From: Bacteroidales bacterium
GTDB taxonomy: Bacteria; Bacteroidota; Bacteroidia; Bacteroidales; UBA3663
Reading direction: 5' to 3'
DNA: 64,000 bases
NCBI GenBank assembly: GCA_017548545.1
Contig: JAFYZW010000057.1
Location: 124,001-188,000 of the forward strand
Positions 7,615 to 16,577 of this stretch are shown piece after piece (the stretch's first letter is position 1; every line of letters begins with the position of its first letter). Below the pieces are notes generated by a model that was given only the letters and a program-made list of their open reading frames with translations, did no database searches and was not told where the DNA came from. The position numbers and the translations under genes are program-made.

Positions 7615-8241
7615 ATGAAAAAAAGTATCTATGTGATGGGTCTTGCACTTCTGACCCTCTGCGGTTGCAGTAATGATAGTGCAAAAGTTGAGAAAAGTAC
7701 GAGTGATGTGGTGATCGAAACCATCATGACACGTCGCTCGATTCGCCAGTACAAGGCTGAGCCCGTGAATCGCGAACAGATGGAAACCATCGTGAAATGC
7801 GGCATCAATGCTCCCAACGGTATGAACCGTCAGGATTGGGAGATTCGCGTGGTTAATAATCCCGAGTTCATCAATGGTTGCACCGAAGCCTGGAAGAAAA
7901 CTCTTCCTGCTGATATGGTCGAGAAGATGGTAGACGAGAACTTCAAGAACATGTTCCGCAATGCTCCTACACTGGTATTCATCGCTTGTCCCAAGGGTGG
8001 CGACTTGAATTGCGGTCTGCTCGGAGAGAATATGATTCTGGCTGCATGGTCGATGGGTATCGGCTCTTGCTGTTTGGGTGGCCCTGTTCAGTTCTTCCGC
8101 ACTGAAGCCGGAGCTTCTTACTTGAAGCAGTTAGATTTCAGCGAGGGCTACGAGCTGCTCTATGCCATCGCCTTCGGTTATCCCGACGAGACTCCCGATG
8201 CCAAACCTCGTGATTGGGGTAAAGTGAAGTTCCTTGACTAA
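7615..8241 (+). CDS. Lipoprotein nitroreductase family protein
   Basis: The 208-aa protein starts MKKSIYVMGL and has a lipoprotein signal ending LCGC (Cys18). A nitroreductase domain follows: MTRRSIRQYKAEPVNREQ, then NAPNGMNRQDWEIRVV (FMN contacts), then AWSMGIGSCCLGGPV and FGYPDE. Envelope-anchored nitroreductases are seen in Bacteroidetes, but the electron donor and substrate are unknown. The longer frame from 7504 runs through the promoter and is rejected. Weakly related to the cytosolic nitroreductase at 5089. Confidence 0.87.
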   Translation: MKKSIYVMGLALLTLCGCSNDSAKVEKSTSDVVIETIMTRRSIRQYKAEPVNREQMETIVKCGINAPNGMNRQDWEIRVVNNPEFINGCTEAWKKTLPADMVEKMVDENFKNMFRNAPTLVFIACPKGGDLNCGLLGENMILAAWSMGIGSCCLGGPVQFFRTEAGASYLKQLDFSEGYELLYAIAFGYPDETPDAKPRDWGKVKFLD

Positions 8242-8303
8242 AGGAAATGACAATAACATAAATCTTAACTAATTATACATTTTCAATTCATTCACAATTT
8301 ATT

Positions 8304-10712
8304 ATGAAAAGACTGTTTACACTTATTCTATCCCTGATGTTTGCAATTACGTTGCAGGCAAGGGATAACGGACAGTTTTTCAAAAAACTGACCGGCAAAA
8401 ACATTGCTGTCGAAAACGTTGAACAGCGATTCGCAGAGTGGTTCTCCCTGCCTGAAAACACGGAGTGGCGCGAGGTCAGCCACACCACCGACTTCGCAGG
8501 TATGGAACGCATCGAGTACCGCCAGTATGTCGCAGGCGTTGAGGTCGAGCACTCCCAGGTGCTCATTCATGCCAAGGACGGAAAGGTACGCACGGCCAAC
8601 GGTATGGTGATGGAGGTTCGTCGCGCTCCCGCGAGAATCCGTCGTCACAATCCAATCATCAACGATGGCACCGCCAACACTAAGGACAAGCAGCTTTATC
8701 TCGTCAACACCAAGAACGGTTTCCGCTATGCCTACAAGGAGTTGTCGGCAAACAAACGCGAATGGATCTACTACGACGTTGAGACACAGGAGGTAATCAA
8801 ACGTGTTGCCATCAAGCATCGCTTTCTTGCGGCAAACGATACCCCCGTACAAGTAAAGGGTCAGACAATCTACAATGGTGAAGTTATGTTGGATGCCAGT
8901 CAGGCAGCTGATGGTTCAACCTACCTCTTCGATCCTGTCCGCAAAATCCATACGCTTAATGGAGCATATATACCCACTATGACTTCATTGAACGAGCAAG
9001 GGATTTTATGGAATTACTTCCCCCAAGGCGACATGCCCAATGATTTTAACGATGCTACGGAAGAACAGGTAACGAATTGGGTGATGATGATTGAAGAAAT
9101 GGGGAGTAATAACGAATTGGATCATCTTACTGACTATATCACCGATTATGCTCAATATTTCGGCTACAAACAAGGAGAGGAATACTACGGTTACCGAATC
9201 GCCGACATGTCTATCAGTTATTTGACTGTCAAGGATGAAGAGGGTAACCTCATACCCTTCACGCCAACTGACGAAGATGACGATGACGACGACTGGGGCG
9301 ATGACGACGATTGGGATGACGATGATTGGAACGTCAAGGCCAGGAGCAATGACGATGAAGACGATGACGATGACTGGGACGATGATGACGACGACTGGGG
9401 CGACATCGACTACGGTTCATCCCAAAGTGTCTGCTTTACGCTCATGTATGGTTCCGATACGGAAAACCACACCAAGGCCGTCATTTCCCAAATTTCAATA
9501 GAGCTGGATGATATCGATGAGCTTCCTTACGAGATGAATTTCCAGGAATTGTTTGAACAAGTTCCTCCCGAAGGTGGTATATTGTATCTGGTGATGTCAA
9601 CTGACGATGAAGAAGTAATGGGTGATACGTTGGCTGTCCTGCAATTCGTTCCAGATGAGAGCGGCAGTTTCGAATTGACTAACGACCGCATCGGCATCGC
9701 ATTCAATTATGAAAAGGCCGGACACCCCATCGCCGATATCCATTGGGGTATGGCAAAAACACTCGATTTCTATAAAGAGGTATTCGGACGCGACAGCTAT
9801 GACGGCAACGGCTCTCCCGTCTATAATCTTTACTATAATCTTCCTGAGTACGAGGACTCGTTCCTGGCCTTTGCTATTGACAATGCTGCCGCTTTGTCCT
9901 CAAATGCTCCTTATCCGATGTTATATGGCACAGGCGGTTTTAGTTTAACTGGTGCCATGAGACCTGTGGTGGAATTATCGGTGATGGCACATGAGTTCAC
10001 CCACATTGTGACAGGTCATACAGCCGATCTGGAATATTCGGGTGAGTCAGGAGCCTTGAACGAGTCGTTCTCCGATATCTTTGGTATTTCGGTAAAGAAA
10101 TACGCTACCAATGCTGCCGACTGGTATATCGGTGAAGGCTTGATGCTCAATGAAGAAGGTGGACTCGCCAGTAACTTACGCAACATGGCTGACCCGAAGA
10201 ACTCGATGGATGGAGAAGACCCGAACCCTGACACATACGAAGGTGAATACTGGGTGGACATCGATGAAATGGATCTTGATGACGGCGGAGTCCACACCAA
10301 CAGCTCCGTACAGAACAAGTGGTACTACTTGCTCACTGACGGAGAAAAGGGCACCAACGACAATGGTTTCGCCTACGATGTGAAGGGCATCGGCATTGAG
10401 AAGTCAAGGGAGATTGCCTACCTGACACTCACCAGCTATGCCACAAGCGAATCCGACTATGCTGCTATCCGTATGGCTTCGCAAGAGGCTGCTGAGGTGC
10501 TCTATGGCGCTGGAAGCAATGAGCTAAAGGCCGTAGCCGATGCTTGGGATGCAGTAGGTGTGGCCGAATCGGATATCACTGGCATAGAGCGGATTTACGA
10601 GACGGATGCCCAGGCTGGTCGCATCTTTGACCTGCAAGGACGTGCTTTGCCAGGTCTGCCCACAGAAGGAGGCATCTATATCATCAACGGCAAGAAGGTG
10701 ATTATCAAGTAA
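8304..10712 (+). CDS. Secreted thermolysin-family (M4) metalloprotease with Asp/Trp-rich insert
   Basis: The 802-aa protein has a signal peptide (to about residue 20) and an FTP/PepSY-type propeptide (about 25-190). An insert at about residues 323-370 consists almost entirely of Asp, Glu and Trp. The M4 catalytic domain follows: HEFTH at 563-567 with the third zinc ligand Glu587 in GALNESFSD, 24 residues after the first His as in thermolysin. GGVHTNSSVQNKW near 660 contains the M4 catalytic-histidine region. The C-terminus GRIFDLQGRALPG...GIYIINGKKVIIK resembles the short sorting tails of secreted Bacteroidales proteins. The insert probably binds Ca2+ or acts as a spacer (inference). A good terminator follows. 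Confidence 0.92.
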   Translation: MKRLFTLILSLMFAITLQARDNGQFFKKLTGKNIAVENVEQRFAEWFSLPENTEWREVSHTTDFAGMERIEYRQYVAGVEVEHSQVLIHAKDGKVRTANGMVMEVRRAPARIRRHNPIINDGTANTKDKQLYLVNTKNGFRYAYKELSANKREWIYYDVETQEVIKRVAIKHRFLAANDTPVQVKGQTIYNGEVMLDASQAADGSTYLFDPVRKIHTLNGAYIPTMTSLNEQGILWNYFPQGDMPNDFNDATEEQVTNWVMMIEEMGSNNELDHLTDYITDYAQYFGYKQGEEYYGYRIADMSISYLTVKDEEGNLIPFTPTDEDDDDDDWGDDDDWDDDDWNVKARSNDDEDDDDDWDDDDDDWGDIDYGSSQSVCFTLMYGSDTENHTKAVISQISIELDDIDELPYEMNFQELFEQVPPEGGILYLVMSTDDEEVMGDTLAVLQFVPDESGSFELTNDRIGIAFNYEKAGHPIADIHWGMAKTLDFYKEVFGRDSYDGNGSPVYNLYYNLPEYEDSFLAFAIDNAAALSSNAPYPMLYGTGGFSLTGAMRPVVELSVMAHEFTHIVTGHTADLEYSGESGALNESFSDIFGISVKKYATNAADWYIGEGLMLNEEGGLASNLRNMADPKNSMDGEDPNPDTYEGEYWVDIDEMDLDDGGVHTNSSVQNKWYYLLTDGEKGTNDNGFAYDVKGIGIEKSREIAYLTLTSYATSESDYAAIRMASQEAAEVLYGAGSNELKAVADAWDAVGVAESDITGIERIYETDAQAGRIFDLQGRALPGLPTEGGIYIINGKKVIIK

Positions 10713-10750
10713 ACTAGTTTAAGGATCAAAAGACTACTATATTGATTTTA

Positions 10751-10786
10751 AGTGTCAAAAGTCATAGGATTTTTGACACTTTTTTC
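10751..10786 (+). terminator. Intrinsic terminator after the M4 protease
   Basis: AGTGTCAAAA (10751-10760) pairs perfectly with TTTTGACACT (10771-10780) around a 10-nt loop and is followed by six T residues. Confidence 0.85.
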
Positions 10787-10794
10787 ATGTTTTA

Positions 10795-10826
10795 TTTGGA
10801 AGATTTATAAGAAAACAATATCTTTG
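10795..10826 (+). promoter_or_regulatory. Promoter of the LRR protein
   Basis: TTTG (10795-10798) and TATCTTTG (10819-10826) are 20 bp apart. The leader to the ATG at 10873 is about 40 nt. Confidence 0.75.
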
Positions 10827-10872
10827 TCCCGTCAATTTCAATTCAATCAATTCATTCATTACAATCATTACT

Positions 10873-12318
10873 ATGAAGAAGCTCATTATTATACTAGCAC
10901 TCATACTTCTCCCTTCTTTCACATGGGCATTCGATGTGGTAATTGACGGCATATACTATAATTTGGTGAAAGAAACCAAAGAGGCCGAGGTGACGCATGG
11001 AAATAACAAATATACTGGGAGTGTGGTTATTCCATCGAAAGTCACATATGATGAAAAAGAGTATTCAGTTATAAGTATAGGAGATTCTGCATTTTTCTTT
11101 TGCCATGAACTAACTTCTATTACTATTCCACAAAGTATTATCAACATTGGTAATCGTGCTTTTTATCATTGCAACGGTCTGGAATCTGTTATGATTCCAA
11201 ACAGTATTACTAAAATTGGAGATACGGCTTTCTTTAGCTGTGCCAGTTTATCATCAGTTAATTTACCGAATAGTATTTTAACTATCGGGAAATATGCTTT
11301 TGCGTATTGTATTTCATTATCATCCATTGTAATTCCAAGCAATTTGACTTCAATTTCTGAAGGAACATATTGTGGATGCAGTTCTTTATCATCTGTAGTC
11401 TTTCCAGAAGGCATAAACTCAATTGGAGCAAAAGCTTTCAGCGAATGTAAATCTTTGACAAATATTGATATTCCAGAAGGAGTGGCGACTATTGATAGCG
11501 ATGCTTTTAGTGTTTGTATCAATTTGGATTCTGTAGCAATACCAAATAGTGTGAAATATATCGGTGACTTTGCTTTCATAGATACTAAATTGAATTCAAT
11601 TTATATTCCAAAAGGAGTAGAACATATTGGTGAAAAAGTATTTATTGGAAGTCCTCTCTCTTCGATTATTGTAGATCGAAATAATAAGATTTTTGATTCT
11701 CGAGATAATTGTAATGCAATTATTGAAACATCTACAAACAAATTAATTATAGGTTGCAAATGTACCAAAATCCCCCAAAGTATAACTTCGATTGGAAAGA
11801 ATGCTTTCTGGCATTGTTCTGGGTTGACATCCATCGATATTCCTGAGGGGGTTGACTCTATTGGTGATCATGCTTTTTATCGTTGTTATGATTTATCTTC
11901 GATAGTTTTCCCATCAACATTGACATCTATTGGTGAATCCGCTTTTTGTAATTGTCATGGTTTGACATCTGTAATAATACCAAATAGTGTGATATTTATT
12001 GGAGAATATGCGTTCGCACATTGTAGTTTTGTTTCGGTAGAAATTTCGAACAGTATTACATCCATTGAACCAAATACTTTTGCTTGGTGTCAAAGTTTGA
12101 CTTCTGTTGTTATCCCAAGTGGAGTAAAGACAATTGGAAACTACGCTTTCTATAATTGTTATAAACTTACTTCCGTTGAAATTCCAGAAAGTGTGACAAC
12201 AATTGGTGAAAAAGCTTTCTTTCATTGTTCTAGACTACCATTTATTCTAATTCCTAAAAGTGTTACGACAATTGGTAAAGATGCATTCAAAGAATGTTAC
12301 ACACTGAGATTCTATTGA
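10873..12318 (+). CDS. BspA-like leucine-rich repeat surface protein
   Basis: The 481-aa protein has a signal peptide (MKKLIIILALILLPSFTWA) and then roughly eighteen 23-residue LRR_5 (BspA/TpLRR) repeats with the recurring pattern SIG..AF..C..L.SI.IP..V. The family mediates binding to host matrix proteins or other cells. The last repeat ends abruptly at TLRFY with no sorting tail or membrane anchor, so attachment is unclear. Codon usage is markedly A/T-rich compared with flanking genes (many ATT, GAA, TTT, AAT codons), suggesting separate ancestry. Monocistronic, with its own promoter and a terminator region after it. Confidence 0.92.
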   Translation: MKKLIIILALILLPSFTWAFDVVIDGIYYNLVKETKEAEVTHGNNKYTGSVVIPSKVTYDEKEYSVISIGDSAFFFCHELTSITIPQSIINIGNRAFYHCNGLESVMIPNSITKIGDTAFFSCASLSSVNLPNSILTIGKYAFAYCISLSSIVIPSNLTSISEGTYCGCSSLSSVVFPEGINSIGAKAFSECKSLTNIDIPEGVATIDSDAFSVCINLDSVAIPNSVKYIGDFAFIDTKLNSIYIPKGVEHIGEKVFIGSPLSSIIVDRNNKIFDSRDNCNAIIETSTNKLIIGCKCTKIPQSITSIGKNAFWHCSGLTSIDIPEGVDSIGDHAFYRCYDLSSIVFPSTLTSIGESAFCNCHGLTSVIIPNSVIFIGEYAFAHCSFVSVEISNSITSIEPNTFAWCQSLTSVVIPSGVKTIGNYAFYNCYKLTSVEIPESVTTIGEKAFFHCSRLPFILIPKSVTTIGKDAFKECYTLRFY

Positions 12319-12356
12319 TGTTTTGATCCTGGTTTTATTGAGGGGGGTAAAAAAGT

Positions 12357-12393
12357 AAAGCGATACTATTCGAAAGACGGATAGTATCGCTTT
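12357..12393. terminator. Terminator between convergent genes
   Basis: AAAGCGATACTAT (12357-12369) pairs perfectly with ATAGTATCGCTTT (12381-12393). Read on the minus strand it is followed by ACTTTTTTACC, so it best serves the outer-membrane protein gene ending at 12447. On the plus strand it is followed only by ATTTTGG but may act in both directions. Confidence 0.75.
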
Positions 12394-12446
12394 ATTTTGG
12401 AGGATTTCTTCATAAGCTAGACATATCGGTCCAAACTGCGATGATA

Positions 12447-14990
12447 TCAATCGTCGCCACCACCTTCACCATTGTATTCCATTTGTGGATCGGGACCATC
12501 CTGGTCGCGGTCGCGGTCACGATCACCTCGTTTAGCACGCATGTTGCCGAAGGTATAGCTTAGCTGGACGAAGAAACGACGACCCATTCGCCAGTTCTTA
12601 CTATACTGATGGTAGCCACCTGTTTGTGGCGAGAAGTAATCGGTAGTATTGCGCCACTTCTGGGAATTGAACAGGTTACGTCCATTAAGTGCCACGGTGA
12701 GTTTATTGTCGAAGAACTGACGCTTCAAGCTGGCATTTACTGACCAACTGCTTTCGCGACGACCCTGCGAAATTTTGCTTGCTGCATTGTAGTTTCCACG
12801 ACATTGGAAGGAGATCTTGCCAGGGAGCCTGGTCTGCACCTGCATACGGGCATTCCATGAGAAGTTCTCGCTGCCGTCGATATGAATTGCGTAGTCCTTG
12901 CCGTTGAGCGTGGTGGTAAAGTCACCGCCATCGAGCTTATGATAGTATCCGTTGAGCGTGGTGGTCACGTCAATCTTGTGCCAAAGCTTGTTCTTCGAAA
13001 CAATCTCGATACCGCTATTGGTTTCCTTGGCAATGTTAACCGTGGTGCTGTAGCGAATGTTGTCCTCCATGTAGCTGAGACCTTGCGTCACATCGGACGT
13101 TGGACGATAGTAGGAGCTGAAGCTGAGCGTGTGCTCATCCCATGTGCGCAGGTAATTGAGCTCAAAGGAGTTGGTATAGGAAGGTGTCAGTTCGGGATTG
13201 CCGTAGGAGATGGACGTTGAGTCAGAGATATTCTGGAACGAGTTCAACTGTCCACCCCAAGGACGATGCATACGACGGGTGTAGTTGAGCTGCAACTCAT
13301 CGTTGTCGGTTATCTGCCAGCTGATGAATGCCGTTGGGAAGAGCTGGTTGAAATGCTTATCCTGTGGGTCGATGGACTTCAACTGAGGTTCGCCATCACG
13401 ACGTTCGCGCACTTCCTGATAGAAATTGGTACTCTCGGTATGCGTCTTCCAATACTCGTTGCGCAATCCAACCTGGTAGCCCAATCGCTTGGTTATCTTG
13501 CTGCCATAGTTGACATAGAGCGCATGGATGTCCATGTCGTAAACGAAACGGTTGTAGAGTGTGATGATGTCCTGGGTGCGAGCTTCATCGTTCCAGGTAC
13601 GCGTAGGAGAATCTTCACGACGCCAATCGGCCTTATAACCAGCTTCGAGTTTGGAAATCTTACTTAATGGCTGCACATAGTCGATCTGCAGGTTCCAGCT
13701 GTTGTTTTGGTTCTTGCGATGCTGGCTTTGATAACTTGCGATGTCGGCACCCTGATGCATGTGGGTCACTTGCTCGAAGTATGTATCGCCTGGACCACGC
13801 CATGTGCTGTAGCCGAATTGCGCATCGAGGGTGTGATTGGTCTTCCACTCATGACGATAGTTGATGTCGGCATGAATCATGCGATTATGACCTTCACTAT
13901 GATTGTGACGCGTACGTTCGTAACTCTGACTATCGTTGCGGTAGTTTTCGTTGGTGTAAACGTAATCGGTATTGTTCTTATTGCTTCCGAACATAGCCAT
14001 TACACCGAAGCCGAGATCGTCATGACGTGTGAAGTGCCATGTGGCACCAGCGCGGCTAAAGAGGTTATTTCCCTTGCCATCATTCTCCGAGTTGGTAATC
14101 AATTTGGCATAGGTTTCACCATTGGCATCGATGAAGTCACGGTCGGAATAACCTCCACCTTCGTTGACACGACGGTTCAAGCCGATATTTGCATAGGCAT
14201 CGAGGAGGCCACTGCTGTAGTTGATGTTGGCACCTGTGCGGCCACCTCCGAGGTTATTGGCATTGAGCTGAACGCCACCATAGTATCCGGCCTTACGGTC
14301 GCGTTTGAGGATGATATTGATGATACCTGCCGATCCTTCAGCGCTATACTTGCTGGATGGATTAGTGATGACTTCAATACGGTCGATACTCTCGGCGGGC
14401 ATCTGTTCGAGAATGTCGCCACGATTGTCGGCGGTGAGACCTTGAGCCTTACCGTTGATCCAGACGGTCACACTGGTAGAACCGCGCAACGAGATGGTGC
14501 CTTCGCTATCGACTTCGACCGAAGGAATGCTCTCGAGAGCTTCGCTAGCGGAGAGTCCTGCTGCGGATGCCTGAGAACCAATGTCGAAGACCTTCTTATC
14601 GATCTCAAGACGCATAGAGGACTTCTGACCTACCACATCAACTTCTTGCAATATCTCAGAATCATCGTTCATCGTGATTGTCTGGATACGAACTACATGA
14701 TCATTCGTTTTGGAATTTACAGTGATGTTCTTCTCCACTGTCTCATAGCCCACATAACTAACCCTTAGTTTGTAGGTGCCATTCTTCACATTCGAAAGCT
14801 CAAAATGACCTGTTTCATCGACTATGCTACCTGATACCAACTTTCCGCTGGCATCAAGCAATGAAACATTGACAAACTCGAGAGGGTCGTTCTTGGAATC
14901 GACAACTTTTCCTCTAAGAATAGCTGCACTTGCCGATAATACAGCCATCGACAAGAATAAAGATAGAAATAAGTATTTCGTAAAACGCAT
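12447..14990 (-). CDS. TonB-dependent receptor-like outer-membrane beta-barrel protein
   Basis: The 847-aa protein has a signal peptide (to about residue 23), a carboxypeptidase-regulatory-like domain (ILRGKVVDSKNDPLEFVNV to about 110), a plug domain (about 125-235, ending in the GSAGIINIILKR signature) and a beta-barrel ending FFVQLSYTFGN. The layout matches the outer-membrane barrel family related to TonB receptors but distinct from SusC. It has no SusD partner. The C-terminus after the last strand is an odd hydrophilic extension (GDRDRDRDQDGPDPQMEYNG, then GGGDD), probably periplasmic. The ligand is unknown. A 15-bp hairpin lies just upstream of the start. Confidence 0.88.
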   Translation of the reverse strand: MRFTKYLFLSLFLSMAVLSASAAILRGKVVDSKNDPLEFVNVSLLDASGKLVSGSIVDETGHFELSNVKNGTYKLRVSYVGYETVEKNITVNSKTNDHVVRIQTITMNDDSEILQEVDVVGQKSSMRLEIDKKVFDIGSQASAAGLSASEALESIPSVEVDSEGTISLRGSTSVTVWINGKAQGLTADNRGDILEQMPAESIDRIEVITNPSSKYSAEGSAGIINIILKRDRKAGYYGGVQLNANNLGGGRTGANINYSSGLLDAYANIGLNRRVNEGGGYSDRDFIDANGETYAKLITNSENDGKGNNLFSRAGATWHFTRHDDLGFGVMAMFGSNKNNTDYVYTNENYRNDSQSYERTRHNHSEGHNRMIHADINYRHEWKTNHTLDAQFGYSTWRGPGDTYFEQVTHMHQGADIASYQSQHRKNQNNSWNLQIDYVQPLSKISKLEAGYKADWRREDSPTRTWNDEARTQDIITLYNRFVYDMDIHALYVNYGSKITKRLGYQVGLRNEYWKTHTESTNFYQEVRERRDGEPQLKSIDPQDKHFNQLFPTAFISWQITDNDELQLNYTRRMHRPWGGQLNSFQNISDSTSISYGNPELTPSYTNSFELNYLRTWDEHTLSFSSYYRPTSDVTQGLSYMEDNIRYSTTVNIAKETNSGIEIVSKNKLWHKIDVTTTLNGYYHKLDGGDFTTTLNGKDYAIHIDGSENFSWNARMQVQTRLPGKISFQCRGNYNAASKISQGRRESSWSVNASLKRQFFDNKLTVALNGRNLFNSQKWRNTTDYFSPQTGGYHQYSKNWRMGRRFFVQLSYTFGNMRAKRGDRDRDRDQDGPDPQMEYNGEGGGDD

Positions 14991-15014
14991 CTTTATAAAT
15001 TAATTTATAAAAAT

Positions 15015-15052
15015 AAACTTTCCTTATTTGACTATAGAAATAAGGAAAGTTT
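15015..15052. terminator. Terminator-like perfect hairpin between nfnB and the outer-membrane protein gene
   Basis: AAACTTTCCTTATTT (15015-15029) pairs perfectly with AAATAAGGAAAGTTT (15038-15052), with loop GACTATAG. In the minus direction it is followed by ATTTTTATAAATT, so it could end nfnAB transcripts. The same core sequence recurs after the reverse transcriptase gene at 61408-61436. Confidence 0.7.
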
Positions 15053-15078
15053 AAAGTTGGAGTGAATTTTAATAGTTT

Positions 15079-16557
15079 TTAAGGGTTAACACCCTTCAAA
15101 TATTCATCCATATTGGCGGCAGCTCGACGTCCATCACCCATGGCAAGAATTACAGTGGCACCACCACGAACGATATCGCCTCCGGCAAATACGTCGTTCA
15201 CGGCACTTTGCATGGTCTCCTCTCCAACCACGATGGTTCCGCGACGGGAAATCTCAAGACCTTTGAAGGTCGATGGGATGATCGGGTTGGGGGAAACGCC
15301 GATGGCTACGATGACGAGGTCAGCAGGAATGGTTTCGGTCTGACCTTCAACAGGTACAGGCGAACGACGGCCTGATGCATCGGGCTCGCCCAGTTCCATC
15401 ACCTGAAGAACAGCTTCTTTGACACGGCCATTCTCGTCGCCAATGTATTCGATCGGGTTGTGAAGCACGTGGAAGTCGATACCTTCTTCCATAGCGTGAT
15501 GAACCTCTTCGGCACGAGCGGGCAGTTCGTTAACGCTACGACGATATACGAGTGTAACTTTCTCGGCACCCATTCGCTTGGCAGTACGTGCCGAGTCCAT
15601 GGCTGTGTTACCACCACCACAAACAACCACATTCTTGCCCTTGAGCACCGGTGTGTCGTAGCCTTGGCCACGGCCTGCACCCATGAGGTTGATGCGGGTA
15701 AGGTATTCGTTGGATGACATAACACCGATGAGATTCTCACCAGGGATATTCATGAAGCGGGGAAGACCTGCTCCAGAGCCCACGAAGATGCCATCGAAGC
15801 CCATCTCATGTATCTGGTCGTAGGAGATGGTCTTGCCAACAATCACATCAGGAACGAAATTGACACCCATCTCACGCAGGGTGTTAATCTCAGCCTCGAC
15901 CACGCTATTGGGCAGACGGAATTCGGGAATGCCGTACTTGAGCACACCGCCAATGTCGTGGAGTGCCTCGAAAACGGTAACTTCGTAACCGAAACGTGCC
16001 ATATCGGCTGCAAAGGCGAGACTCGATGGGCCGGAACCCACGGCACAAACCTTCAAGCCATTCTTTGGGGCACATTCGGGAGCTACCATCTTGCCCGATT
16101 CACGCTCAAGATCGGCAGCAAAGCGCTCAAGATATCCGATGGCAACAGGTTTTTGCTTCATCTTGACCTTAATGCAGACGCCTTCACATTGCTTTTCCTG
16201 TGGGCAGACACGTCCACAGACGGCAGGAAGACTACTGGTCTTCTTAATTGTCTTTATGGCTTCCTCGAAATTTTCGCGTTCGATATTCTTGATAAAGGTA
16301 GGAATGTTGATGCCGACAGGACATCCCTTCATACAACTAGGATCAGCGCAGTCGAGACAACGCTTTGCCTCAAGCACAGCTTGTTCACGGGTAAGACCCT
16401 GCTGCACTTCTTCGGTGAAAGTGGTGATACGATACTCTGGAGTCAGCTCGGGCATCACAACGCGCTCGATGGCACCACGTTCCTTTGGAGATATAGATTT
16501 GCGTAATTGCTCACGCCATGGCTCATTTCGAAGAGCCTTGATTTCTTCAAGTGACAT
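15079..16557 (-). CDS. nfnB: NADH-dependent ferredoxin:NADP+ oxidoreductase, NfnB-type subunit (GltD-like)
   Basis: The 492-aa flavoprotein belongs to the family of glutamate synthase small subunits. The N-terminus carries two cysteine clusters for [4Fe-4S] centres (CLDCADPSCMKGCPVG about 67-82; CGRVCPQEKQCEGVC about 114-128). Two dinucleotide-binding folds follow (VGSGPSSLAFAADMARFG; VVCGGGNTAMDSARTAKRMG). No glutamate synthase large subunit is adjacent. The neighbour is a SudB/NfnA-like subunit 21 bp upstream, the pairing of the electron-bifurcating transhydrogenase NfnAB. NfnB is therefore preferred over GltD; the function is inferred from pairing. Confidence 0.85.
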   Translation of the reverse strand: MSLEEIKALRNEPWREQLRKSISPKERGAIERVVMPELTPEYRITTFTEEVQQGLTREQAVLEAKRCLDCADPSCMKGCPVGINIPTFIKNIERENFEEAIKTIKKTSSLPAVCGRVCPQEKQCEGVCIKVKMKQKPVAIGYLERFAADLERESGKMVAPECAPKNGLKVCAVGSGPSSLAFAADMARFGYEVTVFEALHDIGGVLKYGIPEFRLPNSVVEAEINTLREMGVNFVPDVIVGKTISYDQIHEMGFDGIFVGSGAGLPRFMNIPGENLIGVMSSNEYLTRINLMGAGRGQGYDTPVLKGKNVVVCGGGNTAMDSARTAKRMGAEKVTLVYRRSVNELPARAEEVHHAMEEGIDFHVLHNPIEYIGDENGRVKEAVLQVMELGEPDASGRRSPVPVEGQTETIPADLVIVAIGVSPNPIIPSTFKGLEISRRGTIVVGEETMQSAVNDVFAGGDIVRGGATVILAMGDGRRAAANMDEYLKGVNP

Positions 16558-16577
16558 AAGTATATTTCGAACCTTTC

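Noticed and set aside
9218..9406. 62-aa Ser-rich minus-strand frame
   Set aside because: It is the complement of the Asp-rich codons of the M4 protease insert.
13707..14768. 353-aa plus-strand frame
   Set aside because: It is antisense to the well-supported outer-membrane protein gene and rich in Val/Ile/Thr of the type produced by shadow frames.
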